Part shown: one piece after another, positions 37,046-44,232 of the stretch
How positions within the stretch are numbered: position 1 is the first letter of the stretch
Layout of the letters: every line of letters starts with the position of its first letter
From: an uncultured Planktomarina sp.
GTDB taxonomy: Bacteria > Pseudomonadota > Alphaproteobacteria > Rhodobacterales > Rhodobacteraceae
NCBI GenBank assembly: GCA_905182455.1
Contig: CAJJBJ010000004.1
Coordinates: forward strand, 1 to 64,000
DNA: 64,000 nucleotides
Direction: 5' to 3'
Notes under the pieces: generated by a model
Database searches by the model: none
What the model was told of the DNA's origin: nothing
What the model saw: the letters and a program-made list of their open reading frames with translations, nothing else
Made by a program: the position numbers and the translations under genes

Positions 37046-38104
37046 ATGTCAGGCGTAACACTTTCAAACATCATTAAAAAATATGGTGAAGTTCAAGTGA
37101 TCCATGGGATCAATCTTGATATTCAAGACGGCGAATTTTGCGTCTTTGTTGGACCGTCTGGTTGCGGAAAATCCACCTTGTTGCGGATGGTGGCAGGGTT
37201 GGAGGACACAACTGGCGGCGCGATCACCATCGGTGAACGTGATGTCACCCTCGAAGACCCAGCCCGGCGTGGGGTGTCGATGGTGTTTCAAACCTATGCA
37301 CTTTACCCGCATATGACGGTTCAAGAAAACATGGGATTTGGCCTGCGAATGAATGGCTACCCCAAGGCCGAAATTGCTGAAAAAGTGGCCGAAGCCAGCC
37401 GTATTTTGAAGTTGGACGATTACCTAAGACGTAAGCCCGCAGCTTTGTCTGGTGGGCAGCGTCAGAGGGTTTCAATCGGCAGGGCTATTGTGCGTGGACC
37501 AGAGGTATTCTTGTTCGATGAGCCGCTGTCAAACCTCGATGCAGAGCTTCGGGTTGAAATGCGCGTTGAAATCGCGCGGTTGCACAAAGAGATTGGTGCA
37601 ACCATGATCTATGTCACCCATGATCAAGTTGAAGCTATGACTTTGGCTGATAAGATTGTGGTGCTGCGGGCGGGTGTGATTGAGCAGGTCGGCGCGCCAA
37701 TGGATCTTTACCGCAATCCGGATAATAAATTTGTTGCGGGCTTCATTGGTAGCCCGGCGATGAACTTTTTAAGCGCTAAAGTGTGCAAGGGTGTTATTGA
37801 TGTGCCGGGATTGCAAGCCTCCGTTAAGATGAATGTAACCCTGCCTGCGGAAGGCACCGCCGTTGAATTGGGTCTGCGGCCAGAACATTTGGCGATTGAT
37901 CCCAAGGGTGACACCCACCGTATTGAGATGACAGAAAGCCTTGGCGGCGTGTCTTATGCCTATCTGATGGGGGCATCGGGCGAGAAAATTGTGGTCGAAG
38001 AACGTGGGGATTTGCGTTCGCAAGAAGGGGCCACTGTGGGGCTGAAAGTAGATGCTTTATCTGCCCGCCTGTTCGATGCGATCACGGAAGCGCGGATTCG
38101 CTAA
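37046..38104 (+). CDS. Sugar ABC transporter ATPase (MalK/UgpC type)
   Basis: 352 residues. Walker A GPSGCGKST (36-44), signature LSGGQ (134-138), Walker B FLFDEP (155-160), switch His192, then a C-terminal TOBE/MalK regulatory domain (about 240-350, ELGLRPEHLAI). Powers CUT1 sugar import. It is transcribed with iclR, away from the permease genes, so both arms of the divergent locus are needed for a complete importer. Confidence 0.94.
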   Translation: MSGVTLSNIIKKYGEVQVIHGINLDIQDGEFCVFVGPSGCGKSTLLRMVAGLEDTTGGAITIGERDVTLEDPARRGVSMVFQTYALYPHMTVQENMGFGLRMNGYPKAEIAEKVAEASRILKLDDYLRRKPAALSGGQRQRVSIGRAIVRGPEVFLFDEPLSNLDAELRVEMRVEIARLHKEIGATMIYVTHDQVEAMTLADKIVVLRAGVIEQVGAPMDLYRNPDNKFVAGFIGSPAMNFLSAKVCKGVIDVPGLQASVKMNVTLPAEGTAVELGLRPEHLAIDPKGDTHRIEMTESLGGVSYAYLMGASGEKIVVEERGDLRSQEGATVGLKVDALSARLFDAITEARIR

Positions 38105-38113
38105 AGCTTGTGG

Positions 38114-38881
38114 CTAAGCCTTGAGGATCAATCTGATGATCCCGGTGCTGGCCAATGCAATCAAAAGTGTGAGGCAAAATGGCTTGTAGAGATGTTCCCA
38201 TTTGGGTTGAAAAAATAGCTTTCCCAGTACAACACCTAACCCGGCGGGCATGGCCATCACTAGGCCGCGTGTCACGGCAGTTTTATCCATGACACCAAAC
38301 GACCATAGGCTGATCATTTCCGCGGCCGTTCCAACGAATAAAAACAATACTAAGGATGCACGCATTTGCCGCGGCTGGGCCCTCTGGGCCAGCACGTAGA
38401 GTGCGACCACCATCCCTCCGACGCTAGCCAAACCTGTTACGACACCAGCTAGCCAACCGGAGCAATAGAGACCCCAATTACTGGCTAGAAATGGTATTCG
38501 CACCCGCGCTAATTGCAGAGAGGCAAGTGCGATAATTACACCTAAAGCCACTAATTTTGAAAGCTCTGGGTCGATGGCGATTGTCAAGGCTAGCCCGAAG
38601 GGAACGCCGAGAGTAGAGCCAATAGCCAGACCAATTGCTACCTTACGGTTTGCCTCCTGCCAACCACTTCGCAGCATGAATAGGGAAGCGGTCATCTCGA
38701 GCCACCAGCATATGGGAATCAGCTGCACTGGGGGGATGATCAAAGCGCCAGAGGCCATCACCATCGCCGACAGTGCGAAGCCGGAAAATCCGCGCACCAT
38801 CCCGCCGATAAGGCAAATTACTGCGAGAATTATGACCTCGTTGCCTGTCAACGCAAGCAACGTCGCCAAATCTGTCATCAT
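38114..38881 (-). CDS. TauE/SafE family sulfite exporter
   Basis: 255 residues, about eight membrane segments. TauE/SafE features: GGMVRGFSGFALSAMVMASGALIIPPVQ near residues 26-53 and GWLAGVVTGLASVGGM near 142-157. Members export sulfite, sulfoacetate or related anions. It overlaps the MocR/TauR-like gene by 4 bp (ATGA), and the window holds the sulfite-making enzyme Xsc, so sulfite export is the natural reading. Ends 10 bp from the ABC ATPase gene, which runs toward it. Confidence 0.88.
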   Translation of the reverse strand: MMTDLATLLALTGNEVIILAVICLIGGMVRGFSGFALSAMVMASGALIIPPVQLIPICWWLEMTASLFMLRSGWQEANRKVAIGLAIGSTLGVPFGLALTIAIDPELSKLVALGVIIALASLQLARVRIPFLASNWGLYCSGWLAGVVTGLASVGGMVVALYVLAQRAQPRQMRASLVLFLFVGTAAEMISLWSFGVMDKTAVTRGLVMAMPAGLGVVLGKLFFQPKWEHLYKPFCLTLLIALASTGIIRLILKA

Positions 38882-40332
38882 GGATGCATCTCGCTGGCGA
38901 TCAAAGCCACACCATCCGATATTTTATGGACTGGCAGCGAGCTATATGCCAAACGGTAATAGTTTTTTGGGGCATCCTCAGTGGTAAAGAAGGGTTTGCC
39001 CGGTTCGATCAAAACGCCTTTGCTCCGCAACCGTTCCGCCACAATTTCCGTATCCACACCCTCTGGCGCGCACATCCAAAATGAGCTGCCACCAAAGGCG
39101 CCTTGGCCCGCGACAGTGAGGCCATGGAGTAAAAACGCCTCTTCCATAGCCAGCCGCCGCTCGTGAAAGGCTTTGCCCATCCGTCGGATCAAAGCGTCAT
39201 AATGGCCCAGCGACAGGAAATAGGCCGCAGTGCGTTGAATATGGCCCGGGGGATGGCGCAGGACGGTTGAGCGCAGCGCGCGTGCCTCGCGGATGAAATG
39301 TTTTGAGCCAACCAAATAGCCAAGCCGCAGCCCGGGAAATAAAGATTTGGAGAAGCTGCCCACATAGATCACCCGGCCTTCTCGGTCCAAGGATTTCAGA
39401 GCGGGCGACGGAGCCTTGAGAAAGGACATCTCAAATTCGTAATCATCCTCAACGATCAAAAAATCCTGCTCAGAGGCGCGTTGCAACAGCGCCCGCCTGC
39501 GGTCCAAAGGCATGGTGGTCGCCGTGGGGCATTGATGCGATGGGGTTGTAAACACCACATCAATATCTACCGGCAAAGCATCTGGTGGCAGCCCGCCAGC
39601 ATCCACTTCGACCGAGGCCACTTGGCACCGCGATTGAGTAAGGATATCGCGCAGAGACGGGTAGCAGGGGTTTTCTAAAGCGGCGGTACGCCGTTGGTTG
39701 AGTAAAACATTGGCCGATAGCCACAGCGCATTCTGTGCGCCCATAGTGACCAAAACCTCATCAGGCTCCGCCTTGATCCCGCGGCGAGGCAGGGTGTGGC
39801 GCAAGATGAATTCGATCAGCTTGGGATCATCGCGATCAAAATAATCGGATGTTAAAGCGTCATAATCTTTGGACCCCAAAGCCTGCAAAGCACAGAGCCG
39901 CCAGTTGGACCGATCAAATAGGGTTTCATCGGCCTGCCCGTAGATAAAGGGATATTTGTACTTCCCCCAATCTTGCGGTTTGGTTAGGGACACTCCACCG
40001 GAAAATTTCTGACCAATAGCTCGGCTCCAGTCGACCTTATCCTCGCGCGGGGTGATGGCGAATTTGGGCGGTTGTGGCGCGTTATCACTGATGTAATAGC
40101 CACTTCGGCCCCGGCTGGTGAGGTAATCATCGGCTAAAAGCTCGGTATAGGCCAAGGTTACTGTGATGCGGCTGACAGACAAATGCTTGGCCAGTTTGCG
40201 GCTCGAGGGCATCTTCTCACCGGGGCGAAACCGTCCACTGAGGATCGCCTCGGCTACCAGCTGTTGAATCTGGTTTTGCAGCGTGCCTTCCGCATCGGGT
40301 GGCAAAAAGAATGTCTCTTCGGGAATCGCCAT
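38878..40332 (-). CDS. MocR-type regulator, likely TauR
   Basis: 484 residues. N-terminal GntR winged helix (about 15-80, MPSSRKLAKHLSVSRITVTLAYTEL) and a large class I aminotransferase-like domain (about 110-480) with the PLP lysine in YVGSFSKSLFPGLRLGY. This is the layout of TauR, the taurine activator of Rhodobacter capsulatus. The gene is co-transcribed with a sulfite exporter, and matching direct repeats occur at its own start, at xsc and at tpa. No Shine-Dalgarno is seen before the ATG, so it may be read from a very short leader. Assignment as TauR rests on context. Confidence 0.8.
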   Translation of the reverse strand: MAIPEETFFLPPDAEGTLQNQIQQLVAEAILSGRFRPGEKMPSSRKLAKHLSVSRITVTLAYTELLADDYLTSRGRSGYYISDNAPQPPKFAITPREDKVDWSRAIGQKFSGGVSLTKPQDWGKYKYPFIYGQADETLFDRSNWRLCALQALGSKDYDALTSDYFDRDDPKLIEFILRHTLPRRGIKAEPDEVLVTMGAQNALWLSANVLLNQRRTAALENPCYPSLRDILTQSRCQVASVEVDAGGLPPDALPVDIDVVFTTPSHQCPTATTMPLDRRRALLQRASEQDFLIVEDDYEFEMSFLKAPSPALKSLDREGRVIYVGSFSKSLFPGLRLGYLVGSKHFIREARALRSTVLRHPPGHIQRTAAYFLSLGHYDALIRRMGKAFHERRLAMEEAFLLHGLTVAGQGAFGGSSFWMCAPEGVDTEIVAERLRSKGVLIEPGKPFFTTEDAPKNYYRLAYSSLPVHKISDGVALIASEMHP

Positions 40333-40333
40333 T

Positions 40334-40366
40334 TTGGACTGAAGCCTGTGTATGTTCTGGACCTAA
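40334..40366 (+). promoter_or_regulatory. Putative TauR direct repeat at regulator/symporter divergence
   Basis: TTGGACTGAA (40334-40343) and CTGGACCTAA (40357-40366) are 23 bp apart start to start. The left half-site begins two bases from the regulator start codon, a good place for autorepression; read in plus orientation the repeat points toward the decayed symporter. Same spacing as the sites before xsc and tpa. Confidence 0.6.
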
Positions 40367-40580
40367 TCATTGGCCAGATTTGTCCTCTGTGTCTAGAAGA
40401 TTTTCCAATTTGAATCTGTTGGCACTGGCTCAGCCATAATGGCCTACAGATTTAGTAAAATTTTAACCACATGTTATTAATTAATATAATTATATGTCTA
40501 AATATAGCTTTCGTAACATTTGCAGATTATTGGAACGTAAACTCAATTACAAAAATAAATCCATCTCTTAGGCGGGTGCA

Positions 40581-41594
40581 ATGAAACTCATCACAAATAC
40601 CATAGAATGGCTCAACGGGATTGTATCGGGAGGCACCAATGTTGGTCTTCATACTTGGTGTTGACCTATATCTCACGTTTGGTCTTAGACTGTTAGCCGT
40701 GATCAAAAATCCATTCGGGTTTGACCTAGTCTCAAAGGGGTAAATTTTGGTGACGATAAGGGCATCGGCCCGTTCAACGCACTAATGACGTCTCTGGCCG
40801 CAACAATTGGGACCGGTAACATCGCAGGGGTGGCGATAGCCATCTTCCTTGGTGGACCTGGCGCTGTGTTCCGGATGTGGATGACCGCTCGGGTGGGCAT
40901 GGCGACCAAATACGACGAAGCCGTGCTGGCCGTGCGCTTTCGGGTAACTGATCAAAACGGCAAGCAAGTTGGCGGTCCGATTTATTGCATCCAAAACGGT
41001 CTGGGCAAAATGGAAATGGTTGGCAAGCGCTTCGTTCTTTTCGCTAGTATTGTAGGTTTTGGGATTGGCAATATGGTTCAGGCTAATTCAATCGCAAACG
41101 CGCTGAACGCCAATTTCTCCATTCCAGAATGGGTCACTAGTGTTGTCTTTTTAGTGCTTTTTAGCGTCGTTCTTTTGGGTGGCATCGATCGAATTTCCAC
41201 CATTACTGGTAAATTGGTACCGCTCATGGTGGTCTCCTATATCGGTGCTGCAACGATTGTTTGTTGCTCAACGCTACTGCAATCCCAAACGCTTTTGACT
41301 TAATTTTTACCCATGACTTCAGATCTACCGCCACCACTGGTGGCTTTGCCGGCGCTGCAGTTTGGGCGACAATTCGCTTTGGCATCGCCCGGGGTGTGTT
41401 CTCGAATAAAGCCGATCACTGCTCGGCGCCCATCGCCCATGCGCAGCCTCGACCAAAGGCCCTGTAAGCCGAGGTTTGGTGGCCATGTCAGGATAACCTT
41501 CATCGTGTGTTCCTTCACCGCCCTTGCTATCATCTCAACAGACGCATGGACCAACGGTGAGACCGGTGCAGCACTGACCCTCACATGCCTTTGA
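40581..41594 (+). pseudogene. Sodium:alanine symporter (AGCS), decayed
   Basis: Pieces in at least three frames add up to the first two thirds of an AGCS transporter: IEWLNGIVSGG near 40610, LVFILGVDLYLTFGLRLL near 40642, MTSLAATIGTGNIAGVA (from 40785), PGAVFRMWMTARVGMATKYDEAVLA, GGFAGAAVWATIRFGIARGVFSN near 41345, SAPIAHA near 41435, and FIVC...GETGAALTL near 41500-41590. An in-frame stop is at about 40741, the C-terminal third is missing, and conserved residues are changed, so this is true decay. It may have carried alanine or taurine. Confidence 0.8.
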
Positions 41595-41610
41595 TTTTAG
41601 GATCAGGTCG

Positions 41611-42480
41611 TCAGCGCTTGCCGTAGTATAGACCCACCACATGCTCCGCCTCTGCAAAAAATAGCCAACGTTGAGCGAAGGTGCCTGTTGCATGTAAAAT
41701 CGCCGCCAATATAACCATTGGAACCTCACAAGAGACCATCAGCAGGCCAAGAGGCGCAACGATCATGAGTACGAAAGCAATGATCCGCAGCTTTACCGCA
41801 TGTTTGCGGCCAACCTTATGCACCATCTCTTTCAGAAGATAGTTGTTGCCCGTATGAGGTGGCTCAAAAGCGCGCACGATACCGCGCACCCCAAGACCTG
41901 TGGCGGTGCCGATATCTGTGCCTCGGCTCTCAAAACGGCCATCGCCAGAAAGCCATGCTACCAGCTGCATCACCCCAACCAGCGCCAGAAGGATCATCGC
42001 AGGCCACACCTGCATCGCAAGCAAGCCGCCGCCACCCAAGGATAGTAACATGAACAAAACAGGCGTGCTCCAGTGGTTCCAGCGCGGCACAGTTTTGAGC
42101 TGCGCATAGATCATGGAAGTAGCAAACACCGTCAGCACCGCAAGCACAGCCCCGATATACCCCAAGGGTTGCCAAACGGTAGACATCAACGCCCCAATCG
42201 CAAACAGGCCCAGCACGGTCAGGGCGGCCACGGCAAGACAGCCCTCACGGCTTAACCAGCTACTGCGCCACTGTGAGAAGGCCTTCAAAAACCGTTGCGG
42301 GTTTCCAAGGTGGAAGGTTGAGGCCAAAAGCCCGCCCCCCGCTAAGCCAAAGCCCAAAGCATAATACCAAAATGCCGCCCAGCCGCGCACGTCGGGTAGA
42401 CCAAGGCCGAGCCATGTGAGCAATCCAAATCCAAGCCCAGAGGACACGGTAAAGACAATTACAGAACCAGCGGGATTCAT
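41611..42480 (-). CDS. soeC: Sulfite dehydrogenase membrane subunit SoeC
   Basis: 289 residues, eight to nine membrane segments, DmsC family. Anchors the molybdenum sulfite dehydrogenase on the cytoplasmic side of the membrane and passes electrons to quinone. Family signs: FHLGNPQRFLKAFSQWRSSWLSREG near 57-80 and FEPPHTGNNYLLKEM near 208-222. The start is joined to soeB (TGATG). Last gene of the xsc operon. Confidence 0.9.
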   Translation of the reverse strand: MNPAGSVIVFTVSSGLGFGLLTWLGLGLPDVRGWAAFWYYALGFGLAGGGLLASTFHLGNPQRFLKAFSQWRSSWLSREGCLAVAALTVLGLFAIGALMSTVWQPLGYIGAVLAVLTVFATSMIYAQLKTVPRWNHWSTPVLFMLLSLGGGGLLAMQVWPAMILLALVGVMQLVAWLSGDGRFESRGTDIGTATGLGVRGIVRAFEPPHTGNNYLLKEMVHKVGRKHAVKLRIIAFVLMIVAPLGLLMVSCEVPMVILAAILHATGTFAQRWLFFAEAEHVVGLYYGKR

Positions 42481-43226
42481 CAGATTTTCTCCAGAGCTTT
42501 ATCAAGCCAACCCAAAAAACCTTTTTGAGTGCTAGCCACCGGCTCCAAATACGGAGCCAGAATGTCAAATTCTGGGATCACATCCTTGGGACGTGGGGGC
42601 AGATATTTGTTGACAGGTTTGGTGCCCAGCTCTGGCATCAAATCCATCCCGCCGCGCGCCGCGACCAATTTCGATACCTCGGAGGTTTCATCGCCCAAGT
42701 CCCCAAAATGCCGCGCGCCGGATGGGCAGGTGCGGACGCAGGAGGGGACCCGGTCCACTTCGGGCAGGTTTTCGTTGTAAATTCGGTCAACGCAGAGGGT
42801 GCATTTTTTCATCACACCGGCAGCTTGGTCCATCTCGCGCGCACCATAAGGGCAGGCCCAAGCGCATAGCCCACACCCGATGCAGGCATCTTCATTGACC
42901 AATACAATCCCATCCTCTTGGCGCTTATAGCTCGCACCGGTGGGGCAAACCGTGACGCAGGGCGCATCATCGCAATGCAGGCAAGATTTGGGAAAATGGA
43001 TCAACTGCGCCGGTCCAGCCTCAGGCTGGACTTCATAGGAATGCACACGGTTGAGGAACGTCCCCGAAGGATCGGCGCCATAAGCATCCTGATCGGATAA
43101 GGGCGCACCATAGTTCTCGGTATTCCAGCCTTTGCAGGACACCACACAGGCATGACAGCCCACACAGGTGTCCAAATCAATGACCAGACCTAGTTTCTTT
43201 TGGGTGGTTTTGGGTAGGGTTGTCAT
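42480..43226 (-). CDS. soeB: Sulfite dehydrogenase iron-sulfur subunit SoeB
   Basis: 248 residues. DmsB-like protein with four 4Fe-4S clusters: C21-x2-C24-x2-C27-x3-C31, then CLHCDDAPCVTVCP, CIGCGLCAWACPYGAREM and CTLCVDR with CVRTCPSGA. Passes electrons from SoeA to SoeC. The ATG at 43226 comes two bases after the hydrolase stop; the 111-codon upstream extension runs through the hydrolase gene and is not real. Confidence 0.93.
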   Translation of the reverse strand: MTTLPKTTQKKLGLVIDLDTCVGCHACVVSCKGWNTENYGAPLSDQDAYGADPSGTFLNRVHSYEVQPEAGPAQLIHFPKSCLHCDDAPCVTVCPTGASYKRQEDGIVLVNEDACIGCGLCAWACPYGAREMDQAAGVMKKCTLCVDRIYNENLPEVDRVPSCVRTCPSGARHFGDLGDETSEVSKLVAARGGMDLMPELGTKPVNKYLPPRPKDVIPEFDILAPYLEPVASTQKGFLGWLDKALEKI

Positions 43227-43227
43227 C

Positions 43228-44232
43228 TCATGGGTCCCCGTCTTGGTTGTGTTGCATTGCAGTGCTGAGGTGCGATCGCCCCGCTGAAAAATCCTGCACG
43301 CCCTTGGCGTACCCGTGGCCGATCCGCCGCCCATCGGGGCGGTCGCGGTTGTGCCCCATCTCATGTGGTTCGTCCACGGGGAGGATGTCAGCCGGCAGAC
43401 CCGCGAAGCATCGGGTCGCGAAGGCGGTGAGATCAGCGTTGAAGGCCTCTGACTCTTCCCAGAAGGGGGAATGGCCGGAGTTTTGGTAGAGTTGGCCCTG
43501 TGAATTCGGGAAATGGGCCAAGGCCTGTTCGCCCATATCAGAGGGGGCCAGACGTTCATGCACGCCCCAAGCCACCCAGCAGGGTTTGGTTGTGGCTTCA
43601 GCCACCGCCCGGCGATCCTCTTGGCGCAACCGTGAGGCCGCGCGGACCACAGGCGGCACCAGCATGTTATAACCCACGGCCTTGGCCATCACCTCAGCCT
43701 CAGGCTTTTGATAAAAACAGACATCAACAAAGGCATGCACCGCAGCCAGATTTTCGACCAGATCATCAGAATACATCCCCGCAGCCTTGGCCGATGGGTC
43801 ATTGCGCACCTGTGCGGCTGAAGGCGGCAAATGCCGGCCTGTGGTGATCGAGGAGCCGATCAGCCCCACACCGGCCAAAGCCGCATCACCGAAATGCTCA
43901 AGATAATCCATCACTACCCAGCCGCCCATGGACCACCCCACCAAAAGTGGGGATTTCAGATCAAGGGTTTGGATGATCGTCTGGATGTCTTCCGCCCAAG
44001 GGCCGCTACTGTCATAGCAGGCCGGCTCCAAAGGTTTGTCAGATTGCCCATGGCCGCGCAGATCTGGCAAGATCAGCCGAAACTGACCCGCCAAAGCCGC
44101 TTGCCGCTCAAACGACAGGTGGCATTGTGACCAGCCATGCACCAAGATGATCGCTGGAGCCGCTTCCGGCCCCAGATCATGCACGCGAAGCTCAACACCG
44201 CCATGGCCTGTTATGAGGTGGCTGCGTCTCAC
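43228..44232 (-). CDS. Alpha/beta hydrolase inserted in the soe operon
   Basis: 334 residues. Alpha/beta hydrolase with oxyanion HGWSQCH (near 35), DLRGHGQSDKP, nucleophile GWSMGGW (near 97) and catalytic His in NSGHSPFWEESEAF near 265. The start is read as GTG at 44232, overlapping the soeA stop as GTGA. It stands between soeA and soeB, which are adjacent in the characterised systems I know. After the catalytic His there is a tail of about 50 residues, rich in Arg, Gly and His, that does not look like the fold. Substrate unknown; an ester or lactone linked to sulfonate metabolism is conjecture. Confidence 0.78.
   Translation of the reverse strand: MRRSHLITGHGGVELRVHDLGPEAAPAIILVHGWSQCHLSFERQAALAGQFRLILPDLRGHGQSDKPLEPACYDSSGPWAEDIQTIIQTLDLKSPLLVGWSMGGWVVMDYLEHFGDAALAGVGLIGSSITTGRHLPPSAAQVRNDPSAKAAGMYSDDLVENLAAVHAFVDVCFYQKPEAEVMAKAVGYNMLVPPVVRAASRLRQEDRRAVAEATTKPCWVAWGVHERLAPSDMGEQALAHFPNSQGQLYQNSGHSPFWEESEAFNADLTAFATRCFAGLPADILPVDEPHEMGHNRDRPDGRRIGHGYAKGVQDFSAGRSHLSTAMQHNQDGDP

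Noticed and set aside
40785-41303. 172-codon frame as a complete small transporter
   Set aside because: It is only one piece of the AGCS symporter; other pieces lie in other frames before and after it.
42480-43559. 359-codon version of soeB
   Set aside because: The extra 111 codons run antiparallel to nothing but through the hydrolase coding region in another frame; the iron-sulfur protein starts naturally at 43226.
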